64,000 bases of DNA from Aselliscus stoliczkanus (lineage: Eukaryota > Chordata > Mammalia > Chiroptera > Hipposideridae). The notes beneath the pieces are model-generated. The model was not told where the DNA came from. It did not search any database and worked only from the letters and a program-made list of their open reading frames with translations. Shown here piece by piece: positions 10,835-23,861 of this stretch; positions within the stretch are counted from its first letter, which is position 1, and each line of letters opens with the position of its first letter. A program made the position numbers and the translations under genes. The stretch covers positions 80,928,687 through 80,992,686 of the forward strand of contig CM066732.1 of the NCBI GenBank assembly GCA_033961575.1, given 5' to 3'.

Positions 10835-10960
10835 ATTAAAAAACCTGGCTTCCTGGGTTCCAGCTCTGGTACCTTCATTTACTGCCCATGTACTTTTGAA
10901 AACTTCATAGAATCTATTTCCTCATAGCTAAGAGATAGTCTTAATAGATAATGTGTACAA
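10835..10960 (+). mobile_element. MIR SINE remnant
   Basis: The series ctggcttcctgggttccagc, tctggtaccttcatttactg and ctatttcctcatagctaaga resembles the MIR core and tail. Confidence 0.55.
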
Positions 10961-10964
10961 TGAT

Positions 10965-12047
10965 TACTGGAGTCGGGGCCTATGACCTTTTCGGTTATTT
11001 CAGGAAAGGCATAACATTTTTATAAAATCTGTTATTGATATGAGAAAGAAAAGGAGAGAGAATAAATACACTATTCTTTGCCAATAGATTTCTAATGTGG
11101 ATAGTCCCCATGTCTGTCTGAACTAAGACTGACTCTTGCATTCATGATAGATGACTAAGAGGAAACATGAACATAAAATGAGGCAAAAAAAAATAGTCAT
11201 ACCTCAGAACAATAGTGTATTATTTACATAGACTCAGAACCCATATCCATCTGGAGGGAAAACATTTTAAGTGGTAGGATTTCATTCTCTATTCAAATTT
11301 TTAACATTCTATTTTTTTACCAGCTTCTCCATACCATCTTCTGCTCCTCTGCTGATTCACACCCCCTCAAGTCACCCTCTCTTCCTCCTGCCACCCTCAC
11401 TTTCTTCACTTTTACCTTTGGAACTTTCCAGCTCATATATCAAAGCCCTAACTGGTTTCTGAATTTTCTGCAAACCTACAATTGACATTTTTTTAACTTT
11501 GCCCACATAGTTACAGGATGTTGTGGCCATATAATTATACTAAAATGTGGATAATGTTTAAGTCAGTTAAAGGAATTAATGCATATCCCTCCCATTAGAT
11601 AAGAAGCTATTAGATGAGTAGCAGCAAAGTGGGTGTTGGCATTCTTACACTCCTCTACTTAAATCCCAGAAAATTGAAATCATCAAAAGAGAGAGCAGTT
11701 TGGCTGTCAATACTACATTATTACTCATGTCCTGACCAACTCTTCTTTGTGTAACATTCACTTTGTTATAATTATGACTAAAAAAAAGACATTGCATTAG
11801 CACTCTTTATCAGATCTTATTAATGGTATTTTGAACTAAATGCCTTAAAACTGTTTGAATGTAAAAATAAGAGTTATTTTGATTATGTAGATGACATCTT
11901 TGTCATTTGAAAAGTATCAAAACAAAAATTCCTAAACTTTAAACTTAAATATGCTCTTTTCTTCAATTGCAATAAAAATGCAGCACATTATTATATTCTT
12001 TTTAATATACACAAAATCTTTCACCATGTTTTCAACAAAAACACTTC
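10965..12047. other. Unassigned non-coding sequence
   Basis: No gene seen. The 11270-11460 stretch is pyrimidine-rich; the 63-codon frame there is low-complexity. Confidence 0.5.
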
Positions 12048-12059
12048 AAAGTCTAATAT

Positions 12060-12353
12060 GACTTCACTCATATGTGGGATATAAAACTAAAAGCAACAAA
12101 CAAAGAAAACAAACAAACAAAGAAACAAAAACGCACAGGCACAGGCAACAGTTTATTGCTTACCAGAGGGTAAGGAGGGAAAGAAGGTGGTAGATGAGGG
12201 TAAAGGGGGTCAAATACATGATGATAGACGGAGAACTGACTCGGGATGGTGAACACACAATGTGATACATAGATGATGTATTGTAGAAATGAACACTTGA
12301 AACCTATATAATTTTACTACCCATTGTCACTCCAATACATTTCATGAATAAAT
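12060..12353 (+). mobile_element. LINE-1 3' end, 5'-truncated
   Basis: Starts inside the segment tgacttcactcatatgtggg just after L1 ORF2 and runs through the 3' UTR with cttgaaacctatataatttt, as in bat L1s, to an AT-rich tail. Target-site duplication aaagtctaatat at 12048-12059 and 12354-12365. Non-coding. Confidence 0.9.
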
Positions 12354-12365
12354 AAAGTCTAATAT

Positions 12366-13325
12366 ATCAGCTATTTTACTTTTAAAGAACTCAGTCAAGT
12401 ATTAAAGCACCCAGGTTCTAGTTAAAGGAGTATATTTAAGAGTATAATGATTTTATTTATACACTGGAATAATTTATTGGTTTTTAACAATGATATGCTT
12501 CGGTTTACAATGACTGGAAATAGCACTGCATAAGATGTCAACCAATTTTGTAAATCTCTATCCTATTCATTAGTGCCTGATTTCACTTACTTTAAAAGCC
12601 TATTATCACTAACTACAGGAGCTGAGCAGGCTGTTGAGGACAAAACATGGTGGACATCACTCATTCCTAGGATTGCCAGGAGTCAGAGCCAGCTTAATGG
12701 CACATAACACACACATTCATTGTCACTAAGAGAAAGCTCTATGATTGGGGTCAAGTACTTCAAGAAATATCACAGAGTACACCGAAACTTAAAAACCAGA
12801 TATTGTCATTTGAGTCTACCGGTTTCCATTATCATATGATGTCATTCTCGACATAAATATTATGATTAAAATGTGGAGAAACTTTATCAGAAACGCTATC
12901 AGGACTGTACGCTGTGGCCAAAGATACGGTTGCTCAATTTGACCCAGAAGCTTACTATGACCGAATCTTGAAAATATCACTGAATTCTTTTGTCTTCGTT
13001 TTCTTTAAGCAAAGTTCCACTAACTCAGAGTTGTTTTCATATCCTCTTCTGCCCTAATGATTTCACATTTTCACATCATCCTTCTTTGGTCTTCACATCT
13101 ATAATAGTAGACCATTATAATAGGTTTATTTAAACGTGGACTTCTAAATTGACAGGGAAACCAAATGGAAAAGGCATTAACCACCTACCTTACATATTGC
13201 TGAAAAAATACTGTCAGGTGAATGGTGTTCCCTTTTCTAATTGCATAGCTTCAGTCAACATGCATAAAAATAAAAATAAAAACCATATGCATTCCATTAG
13301 TCACCTTGGAATAGAATTTCTAGAG
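12366..13325. other. Unassigned non-coding sequence
   Basis: No gene seen. Around 12620-12710 the phrase gccaggagtcagagccagct followed by aatggcacataacacacaca resembles a terminal motif seen in some mammalian repeats, but I cannot name the family. Confidence 0.4.
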
Positions 13326-13329
13326 GACA

Positions 13330-13395
13330 GCAGCAGTCTTGACACTGTTCAGTGAGGCACCTAGCACTTCTTGGGTGCTTAATAAATATTGAACA
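13330..13395 (+). mobile_element. L2 LINE 3'-end remnant
   Basis: The phrase cacctagcacttcttgggtg then cttaataaatattgaacag is a decayed L2 3' end. Confidence 0.5.
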
Positions 13396-13399
13396 GCCC

Positions 13400-14800
13400 A
13401 GCAATCAAGCCCTCCAGGCAATGGCTGCAGTTGTTAGTTGACACATATGCAGACTGTACACAGTAGGAATTGCCAATCAAACAGGCAGATCTGAACACAC
13501 AGAAAATAGCAGAGACAATAATGGCAGCATCACCTTCAAACACAAAGGACAATCTATATGTATATATTGTGCTACATATGAATTTAAAAGTATTCACAGA
13601 TTCCTTTGCATTCCAGTGTGCATTTACATAACTCACAGCATGTGAAATTAGCTGAACGCACATGCTTCTCTTCAGTGACTATGCTTAACAAAAGGTCAAT
13701 AGCCTCAAATTATTTTTAAATAAATAATGTCTTTGCCTGAATTAAATCCATAATGGTCCTGGATACAGGATATCTAACGCTTTTATGCCACCAAATGTGG
13801 AATTTCTTCCAACTCTACATATTTACAATTACTCAATAATGATCTCCACAGGCCTATGAGTCCACTGTGTGAAATGTGTCTCTTCACTAACATATCTACT
13901 TAAGAATTGGATGTATAAACTTTACCTGTAGCACAAGATGGTCACTTTAAAATGTAAAAACTCTGTAGTTAAAAACTCTGATTTGTATGTCAGACAATTA
14001 AGATACCATGTAGTAAGCTGTATCATTGCTCCTTTGAAACATCACCTCCCAGGTGGCTTGAAGAGTTAATGATTCTTAATACCCCTAATCTTTGTGTAAA
14101 GGTTTAGCTTTTCCTAATGGATCTGACCCAGTTTTTAAAAATAAAGATTGAACTCCATGTAAAAAGCAAGATAAAGGAAGGTATAGCTGTATTGAGGTGA
14201 TGGGAAAAGCCTTAGCATGCCTATCATTTCTCACCTACATTTTCCTGTGATCTTTGTTCTTGTGTCAACCTTTTAGTGAATACTGCTTGAGCTGCTTAAA
14301 ATTATACATTCAAAGTCACCTTTATGCTCTAAGGAATATTTAATGTGAGACATCATTCACTTCTGCATAGAAATTAGCTCTACAGTGTGAAAACTGGCTT
14401 CAGGTGAATTCTACTTTAAAAAAATGCAAGTGAGAATAGGAAGAACCCGAAAGCAGGCACCAGCGTTGTGAGAGAATCATGACCAGAAGGGGAGGGGGAG
14501 TCTAGTATATTCAGAAAATTGTCTTATACCCAGATCAGTGGAGCCTATTTACTGTACAAAAGAATTACATTCAAATTTGGAAAAGTAAGACTCCTGGCAT
14601 ATGCAGAATTTTTTCTACCTTAAATTCTCAGGAACATTGTGAACTTGATTCACTCTTTGACATTTAAGTAGGCTCTGAAAACACTCAGCACAGAGAAGAG
14701 CTTGTCATTTCATTTATTTGCTCTTTAAAATGCATTTTCATATACTCTCATTCCCCCTGACCAGCAGGTAATATTGAGTCACCTCACCCAAACATAGCAC
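13400..14800. other. Unassigned non-coding sequence
   Basis: No gene or clear repeat. The 94-codon minus-strand frame at 13379-13663 has no recognisable domain. Confidence 0.5.
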
Positions 14801-14804
14801 TTGG

Positions 14805-15770
14805 CTGACTTGGATCATTTATTCAATATTTACTGAGTTCTTCTGATGTGCCAGGCATGGTAACATTTGCAAAGTGCAATAGAGGAATACATGCCCCCTC
14901 TGCTCTTAGAGAACATACACTGAGTAGGAGGAGATAGACATATACAGATCATGGTGATACAGTGTGGTAAAGGCTAAAATAGAGGCATGAACCACACAGC
15001 TTGGAAGCACAGAGTAGAGAGGAGCTAATAAGGGATGGCAAATGAGAAGTCAGAAAAAGTAGGTTTTGAACTGAGTTGAAAGTATGGTGGGGTGGGGGTG
15101 GGGTCCATTCCAGGCAGAAAGTACAGTAGTCCCCACCCTTTAATACCTTCCCCATTATCCCATTCAGAATATCTCATTGTAGGGCATACAGATTTCCCCC
15201 TCAAGTGGATGGAGATGTATAGTTATTCTTCACTCCAAAAGGTGAACATGTTTTGGATATCTCTGAAGGACTTGATGTTAATTTATTTGCCATTCAATAG
15301 AAAGTAAATTTCTATGAATTTCCTTAATGTCAGCAAAAGTGGTAGAGGTCACTTTAAGCTTGGAGCTAGGTACAGAAAGATAAACAGAATTTGGTCTGTA
15401 GTGTCCAGGAGCCTGTGTCCCAGGAGAAGCAAGAGACAGACAATTGTGGACTTCCAATACTGTCTGTTTAGTGCAATTGTACAGAGGAACAAAGCACAAT
15501 TAGCCCATCTAGGGAGGCATCAGAGAAGAGAGGTGCCTTTAAGTATGATATCTGACTCAAGTCTTAAAGGAAGAGTAAGACATGGACAAATAAAGAGAAA
15601 CTACACAGAAGAAAATGGATGGAGTAATACACGAAAGCATCAAACAGCACTGTGTGTACCAAGCTTTGACAAAAGTTAAGTATCATGGAACATAAGGAAG
15701 AGGATATGAGAGGTGAACCTGGGATGTGAACAAACCTCAGATGCTTGGGAGATAGTACATGCCTTTGTAA
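14805..15770 (-). mobile_element. L2 LINE, long decayed copy
   Basis: Reverse-oriented: starts catttattcaatatttactg, then gatgtgccaggcatgg (L2 3' end reversed), and further on gtccattccaggcagaaagt and catctagggaggcatcagag, which are reversed L2 3' UTR motifs in the right order. The 121-codon frame at 15314-15679 lies inside and is not a gene. Confidence 0.6.
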
Positions 15771-15834
15771 AGAGCTCGATGTTAAATTATGGCCAGTGGA
15801 AAAATATTTTCTAAATAATTAAACAGATATCTTA

Positions 15835-15930
15835 AAAGTTTAGTCACTTGCAAAGGTTGCTGGAAAGTAAGTAGCAGAGCCAGTGGTCAGAGTTAGGTCT
15901 GTCATCTTCCAGAGCCCACCCTCTTGACCA
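15835..15930 (+). mobile_element. MIR SINE 3' part
   Basis: Motifs tagtcacttgcaaaggttgc, aagtagcagagccagtggtc and agcccaccctcttgaccact follow the MIR tail (caaggtcacacagctagtaag...cagagctgggatt...). Confidence 0.6.
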
Positions 15931-15934
15931 CTAC

Positions 15935-17369
15935 TCCATAAATGACCATCTGAGAGGTGGGTGCTATTTTCAGATCTTCCCTTAACTTCACTTTCCTTTT
16001 CATTCCTCTTGCTATCCATCTGTGATAGGGTGGGAGAAGCAGAGCTGTGGAGGAAAAAAGTCATGCTACGCCAGGAATGTGTCTGGGATTTACAAAAATG
16101 GCAGATGTGAAATCGTTGGGAAGAAGCATGCCACACATATGATATCAGGAGTCAGTTATTTTATTTTCCTGCTAAAGCAACAGACTATTATAAAATTAAA
16201 ATCATAATTGGGCCCAGAATGCTATTAGGTGCAGCTGTATAACTCAATCAGTAAACAAACACGACAGAGAGAAAGGAAATAATATGTAAGGATGCATGGC
16301 AACTGAGCATGCAGCCTAGACAATTTGAAGAGAAAGAGGGAGGGATAGAATGTTAGCATAAAACATATAAATTAATGCTTCTCAGATGGAGGGAAATTAT
16401 TTTTATTCTCTGACAATGGTATAAACAGAAATATCAGATTTAAAATGATAAAGAACACCAGTTTACATACTAGAGAACACTTCAACAGAAGGGTCAACTG
16501 CAGAATACAGAAACTTTTGACATACGTGGAAGGGGAAAAAAGCACTTAAAAGTTTCAACTTGTAGTTTTTCAGACTAACTATAACTATCCTGTATACACT
16601 GGAATCCTTCAAACATTCAGCAAGGGCTGATGCACACAGATGACTTAGGGTCCTTTCTTGCCTAAATTTTCAGTGATGCTCCGATATCACATCAAGTTTC
16701 CCTAAAATACTGTCCAGGAAAATGGTTTACTGCACTCTTTGAAAGAGCAGCATTGTCTCAATAATGGCTGACAATTGAAGGAAACCATGATTATTCTCAA
16801 ACACAAAGTCATTCTAACCTCTCCCTTTCCTCCTTCTCTGAGTGAAATATAGGAGCAGGAAAAAAAGGCGTTGAAGTGAAAACGGGAATTAAAGAATCTG
16901 CAGGTACTACTCATATTCTTTGAGCTTATATTATTTAACATTGCCTCTATCTAGTAATTGATCAGTTTAAAAATCTGAAAAGAGTCCAAGTTAAGTGTCT
17001 ATTTGATGAATACAGATTGAGTTTTAAAGCTTCCAGTTTCAACAAAACATACGTCAGTAAGCTGGGGTTTATCGAAGAGGAACATGGTCCTGGAATCAAT
17101 TTACTATGGATTCGTTTGAAAATGTAATGACAAATACTCAGTTGAAGACTAACATTCCAATCTGTGCATACATATTCATCAATTTCTTTAGAAAAATGTT
17201 GCAGGTGGCACGAAGAGAAATCGCTAGGTTGGTGGTGATATTGTTCATTTCTTAGATGCAACATGTTCTATACAGAGCCTAGGTCAGTTGAACTGTAAGT
17301 CGTTCTCAAAAATAGTTATGTAGTGCATGCTATTTTAAAGGCATTGTTAGGGACAGCAGAGCATATGAT
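15935..17369. other. Unassigned non-coding sequence
   Basis: No gene or repeat recognised. Open frames of 79 and 100 codons on the minus strand (16702-16941, 16962-17264) have no known domain. Confidence 0.5.
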
Positions 17370-17384
17370 GAAATATGACATCTG

Positions 17385-17846
17385 GGGCCGGCCGAGTGGC
17401 GCATTGGTTAAGCGCTGGTTTTGGGATGCCAGCGGCCCCGGTTCGGATCCCACATGAGGGCCAGTGACACTGCCCTCTACAGCTAACAACAGCTCCACCT
17501 GGAGCTGGGCTGTGCGAGCCCCGGTGATGGTGTGGGCTGCAGCCCCTGCTGCAGTGGGCTGCCATAGGCTACAGTGAGTGGCCCGCAACCAGCGTGAGCA
17601 GCTGGCAGCCAAGAGTGAGCTGCCAATAGCCGCGGTGAGCGACATCCAGAGGCCAGCGACCCATCTGCCTCATCCGGGAAGAGCGCAATGACGATACCAA
17701 CATGGGCCAGTGAAGCAATGTCCTCTGCAACTAAACTGAAGAACAAAAAGACAGCAACTTGTCTGTTCCCCTTCCCCGATTTCCCAACGCTGTTCCCCTC
17801 CGCCAATTCCCCAATAAAATCTTTAAAAAAAAAAAAAAAAAAGAAA
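17385..17846 (+). mobile_element. Bat-type tRNA-derived SINE, long form (young subfamily)
   Basis: Head ggccggccgagtggcgcatt, B box ggttcggatcc, then a tail of over 300 bp absent from the short copies, ending in an AATAAA signal, atcttt and an A tail. Perfect 15-bp target-site duplication gaaatatgacatctg at 17370-17384 and 17847-17861. Carries the extra segment with caacgctgttcccctccgcc that defines a subfamily with 21649 and 45497. An antisense open frame of about 107 codons runs through it. Confidence 0.95.
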
Positions 17847-18079
17847 GAAATATGACATCTGTGTTCTCAAAGAGCTTCTACAAATTGGGGAGAAATGGTT
17901 GAATAAAAGATTTTAATGTAAAGTAGTACAGTAATTAATATAGAAAATAAGAGTCAGCAGAAGGATAAAGACAATTATTCTTTATAATCTAATTTAGAGT
18001 CTACATGAAACAAAAGTGATTTGATCCTATACATGTAAATTGCAACTAGACCTCAGTATTGCCTGAGCATGTTTGCTTT

Positions 18080-18740
18080 CCACAGTTCAAAACAGCCATT
18101 TTGTATCTGTTACTCTTTCCTTAAACCGCCTACATTACTCCCCATTTCAGTCCCACACTTCATTAACAAAATGAAAACCCTGATAATTCAGACCTTTTTG
18201 CTCTCTTGCTTATAACTACATGATAGCTTCCAACTGCTTTAAAATAGAACCCATGCTGGGCCGGTGAGTGGCGCAGTGGTTAAGCACTGGCTTGGGAAAC
18301 CAGTGGCCCCGGTTCGGTCCCACATATGAGGGCCAGTGGTGCTGCCCTCAAAAAAAAATAGAACCCATGCTTTTACCAAAGCTGCAGAGATGATCTGTCA
18401 GGGCCCTGCCTCTCTTCCCTTTTTATACCTCTATCCCCTGAGCACTCAGCTCCGGCCTCATTGGCCTGTTTCACTTCCTGGAATGACCCTCCTTATTGCT
18501 ATCTGGTACCTTTGAGCTGCAGTTCCCTCTACTCAGAACTTCCTTCCCCTTGACTTTTTTTCAAGGTCAGTCTTTTCTCATTATTCAGTTCTCAAAAGTT
18601 ACCTCTGAAGAAATCCCTTCATTACTATCTTATCTGAAGAAGCTCCCACCATACTCCTTCCTCTAAACCAAGCATTTTCTACTACAGAAGCTTATCTTTT
18701 CTTCTTATCAGCCCTACACTAGGGTTTTACTGAAACAATT
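18080..18740 (+). mobile_element. L2 LINE, interrupted by a SINE
   Basis: Motifs in L2 order: cagggccctgcctctcttcc, cactcagctccggcctcatt, ggcctgtttcacttcctgga, atcccttcattactatctta. A short-form SINE interrupts it at 18258-18354. Confidence 0.65.
18258..18354 (+). mobile_element. Bat-type tRNA-derived SINE, short form
   Basis: Begins gggccggtgagtggcgcagt and ends ggtgctgccctcaaaa. Perfect 17-bp target-site duplication aaaatagaacccatgct at 18241-18257 and 18355-18371. Confidence 0.93.
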
Positions 18741-18916
18741 TTGATAGATTCACTTCATATTAAAAAACAGGAATAAATATAGTAAAAATTGTTCTCTCAC
18801 CATATGAGTCCATTATTTCAAGATTTATAGAACTCATTTTTCCCTTTATTTCCCAATATCTCATCAGCCGAATCTCTAAAAGTTTTTTATCAATCATTTA
18901 TACCTTACAGATTTTT

Positions 18917-20775
18917 TAATTAGTTGCAGATGTACAACAATGTAATAAATATTTACACCCCTCACAAAGTGATAACCGCCCACCCCCAATCTACTACTAC
19001 CTCTCTGACATTGTATATAGCTGTTACAGTTCCACTGACTCAATTTCTTATGTTGTACTCCACATCCTGTGAATATATATATATATATTAAATTATAGTT
19101 GACATTCAATATTATTCATCTTCAGCTTCCCTAATAAGGTCTCCCTAATAAGACAAGTGTCCATCTGATACCCTACAAAATCTTTACATTATTGATTATG
19201 TTCCCCAACCTGTCTTTCATATCCCTGTACCAATCTTGTTACTGATTATGCTTTCTGATCCCCTCATTCTCATCCCCACCCCTCCTCCCAAATAGCAACC
19301 CTCAGTTTTTTTCCTCTGTATCTCTGAGACTGTTTCTGATTAGTTTGCTCATTTATTTTGTTCTTTAGATTTCACATATAAGTGCAATCATATGGTATTT
19401 GTCTTTCTCTGACTGACTTATTTCACTTAGTGTAATATTCTCTAGTTCCATCCATATTGTAGCAAATGGTAATATTTCATTCTTCTTTATGGCTGAGTAA
19501 GATTCCATTGTATAAATGTACCAGTTTCTTAATCCAGTTATCTACCAATGGGCATTTCAGTTGTTTCCATGTCTTGGCTATTGTAAATAGTGCTGCAATA
19601 GATATAGGGGTGCATATATTTTTTCCAAATTAATGTTTTGGTTTTCTCTGGATACATACCTAAAAGTGTAATTGCTGGATCATAAGGTAGTTTCATTTCC
19701 CGTTTTTTGAGATACCTCCATACTGATTTCCATAATGGCTGCACCAATCTGCAGTCCCACCAACAGTTCACCAAGGTACTCTTTTCTCTACAACCTTGCC
19801 AGCACTTATTGATTGTTGATTTATTGATGATAGCCATTCTGACCTGGGTGAGGTGGTATCTCATTGTGGTTTTTATTTGCATTCTTCTAATGATTAGTGA
19901 GGTTGAGCATTTTTTCATATGCCTGTTGGCCATCTGTATGTTCTCTATAGAGAAATACCTCTTCATATCCTCTGCCCATTTTTTAATTGGGTTGTTTGCT
20001 TTTGGGTATTGAGTTGAATGAGCTTTTATAAATTTTGGATATTAACCCCTTATCAGATATATCATTGACAAATATATTTTCCCATTCAGTAGGTTTCCTT
20101 TTTGTTTTATTGATGGTTTCCTTTGCTGTGAAAAGAAAACTTTTTAGTTTGATGTAATCCCACAAGTATATTTTTTCTCTTATTCCTTTGCCCGAGAGAA
20201 TATATCAGTAAAAATATTACTCAGGGTAATGTCTACAAATTTACATCCTATATTTTCTTCTAAGAGTTTTGTGGTTTCAGATCTTACATGTAAGTCTTTA
20301 ATCCATTTTGAATTTATTCTTGTATATTGCATAGGAAGGTGGTCCAACTTCATTTTTTTGCATGTGTCTGTCCAGATTTCCCAGCACCATTTATTGAATA
20401 GACTGTCTTTATCCCAATGTAAATTCTTGCTTTCCTTGTTGTAGATTAAATGACCATATAGGTATGGATTTATTTCTGGGCTCTCAATTCTGTTCCATTG
20501 ATCTATGTGCCTGTTTTTATGCCAGTGTCATGCTGTTTTGATTACTATAGCCTCGTAGTATGATTTGATGTTGGGTATCATGATACTTCCCACTTTGTTC
20601 TTATTTGTCAAGATTGTCGTGGCTATTTATGGTTCCATATAAATTTTAGGATTATATTTTCTATTTCTGTGAAAAATGCCCTTGGTAGTTTGATAGGAAT
20701 TGCACTGAATCTATATATTGCCTTAGGCAGTATGGACATTTTAACTATATTAATTCTTCCTGTCCATGAGCATGA
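18917..20775 (-). mobile_element. LINE-1, 5'-truncated, about 1.86 kb
   Basis: The 3' end (reversed T-run) is at the left; the 3' UTR is followed by ORF2 C-terminal coding on the minus strand, with pieces such as [19 protein letters not shown] and [14 protein letters not shown] typical of L1 ORF2. ORF2 is broken by stops and shifts; the longest piece is 142 codons (19538-19966). Target-site duplication ataccttacagattttt at 18900-18916 with one mismatch at 20776-20792. Not retrotransposition-competent. Confidence 0.93.
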
Positions 20776-20825
20776 ATACCTTATAGATTTTTAAATTACA
20801 AATTATATATGTTAAGGTATATTAA

Positions 20826-21111
20826 CAGGGGTAGGCAAACTGCGGCTTACAAGCCACATGTGGCTTTTTGGGTACCTTCCGTCTCAAAAGTTTGCCGACC
20901 CCTGGAAGAGCCAATCCTGTCCCCCACAACAATTTAAAAATTATTTAAGAGCGTAAATATATTTTTACATAATCACCATTATCTGAATAATAACCTTTAA
21001 ACATTGTATAAATGAAACTATCAGAGTTTTATTTCCATTTTGAATTTTACTTCAGGAGTCAATTCTGCTGACCCCTGGTGGCTCTTCTGCCTCAAAAGTT
21101 TGCCATCCCTG
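20826..21111. mobile_element. Non-autonomous hAT element
   Basis: Ends are inverted: caggggtaggcaaact on the left and, from the other strand, cagggatggcaaactttt on the right, the classic hAT terminal form. The flanks gtatatta (20817-20824) and gtatataa (21112-21119) look like an 8-bp target duplication with one mismatch. The element is 286 bp with no coding capacity. A second copy of the terminal motif lies inside at 20882-20905. Confidence 0.85.
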
Positions 21112-21191
21112 GTATATAACATACATATACATGGTAAAATGATTACTATAGTCAAGTTAATTAATATTCCTATCTCCTTATATAGTTAACA

Positions 21192-21193
<2 letters not shown>

Positions 21194-21224
<31 letters not shown>
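21194..21224. repeat. (TG)n microsatellite
   Basis: About 12 TG units followed by atgtgt; potentially length-polymorphic. Confidence 0.95.
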
Positions 21225-21225
<1 letters not shown>

Positions 21226-21648
21226 ATGAGAGCACCTGAGATCTACTCTCAGCATATGTCTAGTATACAATAGAGTTTTGTTAACTGTACATTACATCTC
21301 TAGAACTTACCCTCCTACATAATTGCAACTTTGTACCCTTTGACCTACATCTGTCCATTTCGCCCACCTCCCTGCACCTGTTAACCACTGTTCTACTCTC
21401 TGTATCTATGAATTTGACTTTTTTTGATTTCACACCTGAGGTCATGCCATATTTGTCTTCCTATGTCTGGCTTGTACCTTGTTTTCTCCTTAGTGCTGTG
21501 GCTCTCTGAAATTATCTTATTTAGTTATTTGCTTTTGCATTGCCTGCCTTGTCTTACCAGAATGGAAGTTCCTCTGGAAAACTCCTGTTTCACACTCTCA
21601 GTCCCTCACTCTATGTCTAGCACATGGAGCTCAAAAAATACCTGCTGG

Positions 21649-22103
21649 GGGGCCGGCCGAGTGGCGCATTGGTTAAGCGCTGGTTTTGGGATGCCAGCGG
21701 CCCCGGTTCGGATCCCACATGAGGGCCAGTGACACTGCCCTCTACAGCTAACAATAGCTCCACCTGGAGCTGGGCTGTGCGAGCCCCGGTGATGGTGTGG
21801 GCTGCAGCCCCTGCTGCAGTGGGCTGCCATAGGCTACAGTGAGTGGCCCGCAGCCAGCGTGAGCGGCTGGCAGCCAAGCGTGAGCTGCCAATAGCCGCGG
21901 TGAGCGACATCCAGAGGCCGGCGACCGATCTGCCTCATCCGGGAAGAGCGCAATGACGATACCAACAGTGAAGCAACATCCTCCGCAACTAAACTGAAGA
22001 ACAAAAAGACAGCAACTTGTCTGTTCCCCTTCCCCGATTCCCCAACGCTGTTCCCCTCCACCAATTCCCCAATAAAAAATCTAAAAAAAAAAAGAAAGAA
22101 AAG
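21649..22103 (+). mobile_element. Bat-type tRNA-derived SINE, long form (young subfamily)
   Basis: Nearly identical by eye to 17385-17846 through the head and most of the tail, with the caacgctgttcccctccacc segment. 16-bp target-site duplication aaaaaatacctgctgg at 21633-21648 and 22104-22119. Two overlapping antisense open frames (97 and 76 codons) are products of the repeat. Confidence 0.95.
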
Positions 22104-23861
22104 AAAAAATACCTGCTGGTTGAATAAATCAGTACATAACTAAAAGAACAGCCAGGCTTGCAAGTAAATATACAAAAGAGAGAAATACAAAGTGTGTTGT
22201 TCATAGGTTAATCCTTACAAACAAGTTTGAACAGTATGGGTTTCCAACTCTGATATTCAGGTATGCAGAAAATATTCCATTTTTGTTGTCAGTCATGTAT
22301 GTGCAGAGTTATTCTAAAGCATGAAATAAATGCAACTTATCTGTGATTTGAGTTAATAGAGAATCAAAAGGATTGAAGAATATTTGTAAAATGATACCAA
22401 CTTTAATTTACATAATTTCTACCCACTAAGTTTACATTCATATATTTTTGGTAACATTTCCTACTGAGTTGGATGGGTCATCCACCAATAACAAATTTGT
22501 GAGATGATGCAACACAATTACATATTCATAAGTAGGCTGAAGAACTCAAACACCATTGAGTAACTAATGTGCTGTATATTATCCATCAACCAATAGCATG
22601 ACACTTTCCTGTGCACCCCTAAAAAATAAGTATATTCTACTTTACCCAAACTATGCTACCAATAAGCTAAAGGGATTATTTAGTATTACAGAATATATTA
22701 GAACTTGCTGCTTTTCTTAATAGGAGGAAGGGGTACGTTCAGTGTAATTCATGTTCCATTTAATGTTTCTGAATTTAATTTTTAACATTTCATCAATGTA
22801 GACTTTGGGAGAGAAAAAAAACTGTAAAGGGTCCAAATCAGAGCAAGTAGTCAAAATTACTGAAATCACTCTCCACATTTTCTTTGCACACGTTTAATTT
22901 GACATGAATCTAGCAATAGCTTCCAAAAGTGAGTACCTCTGAAGAGATTTTAGTTACTTTTAGAACCATTCTCTGGGTTCTTGTAGCCACTGTGAAATTA
23001 AGGTGGCTTAGAGGGAAAAAACCCTACCTTCCTGGAAAGGAGCTTTTTAAGTAAAAATCTTTTTTTCTTTCTTCTTTTAATTTTATTCTCCGAGCTATTT
23101 TCTTTAATGTAGTTACTGATATAATGCAGGATAATGTTGCTCATAAGTTCTGAACATGTAGTTATGGACTGATAGTTTCATAGGTTAGAACATTCGGTCA
23201 GAACACTCATTAGACTACTATGTACTCTATCCTATTCTATAATTTTTCATATATCCATATGTCTATCTAAACACAAAAGACAATGGCTGCTCTCTACTGA
23301 GATGAAACGGAAATCTCCATTACAATACATCCTCTCCTGCATGAATGCTGTATTTTTTCAGCTGTCTTCACTGTATTAACTGATGTCATCTTGTGGATTT
23401 TTAGCCTTGTCCAAACTGCTCTTGCAATGACACTAATAAAGAAAAAAATACATCACAAGGAGCAGTGATTAATATATAGCACTAATTACATAAAACGTTG
23501 TTTTGTCTAGTATAATATATTACATGAAAAACTGCCCTATCATGTTCATTTAATGTCAACATAGTCTATGCATAGAGAAATATATTTTGAAAGGTAAGTC
23601 GGTTAACTCTTTTTAAAATCTTATGAAAAGTGGTTTGAAATTACTGTGTATCACCAAGCAAGCCATTACCTAAATTTGCTTTCGTGAATGAAGATCAATC
23701 TGAGAAGAAAAAATTTAATAATACAAAACGAATGTGAATTATTCAAAAAGGAGCAAGCATTTAATGTTTTCCTTTAATGAAATGCTAATAATAAAAGTGG
23801 AAATGTCTAAGCAATTTGGAGCTTTTTGCAATTTTGTACTTCCCACTCATAACTGTATCAA

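Larger units (their letters stand above)
20793..21430 (-). mobile_element. Old L1 (L1M-type) 3' region
   Basis: Right part has gagagcacctgagatctact, ttaactgtacattacatctc and ttgtaccctttgacctacat, in the order of reversed L1M 3' UTRs. A hAT element splits it at 20826-21111, and a TG run (21194-21224) sits where these L1s have one. Confidence 0.7.
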
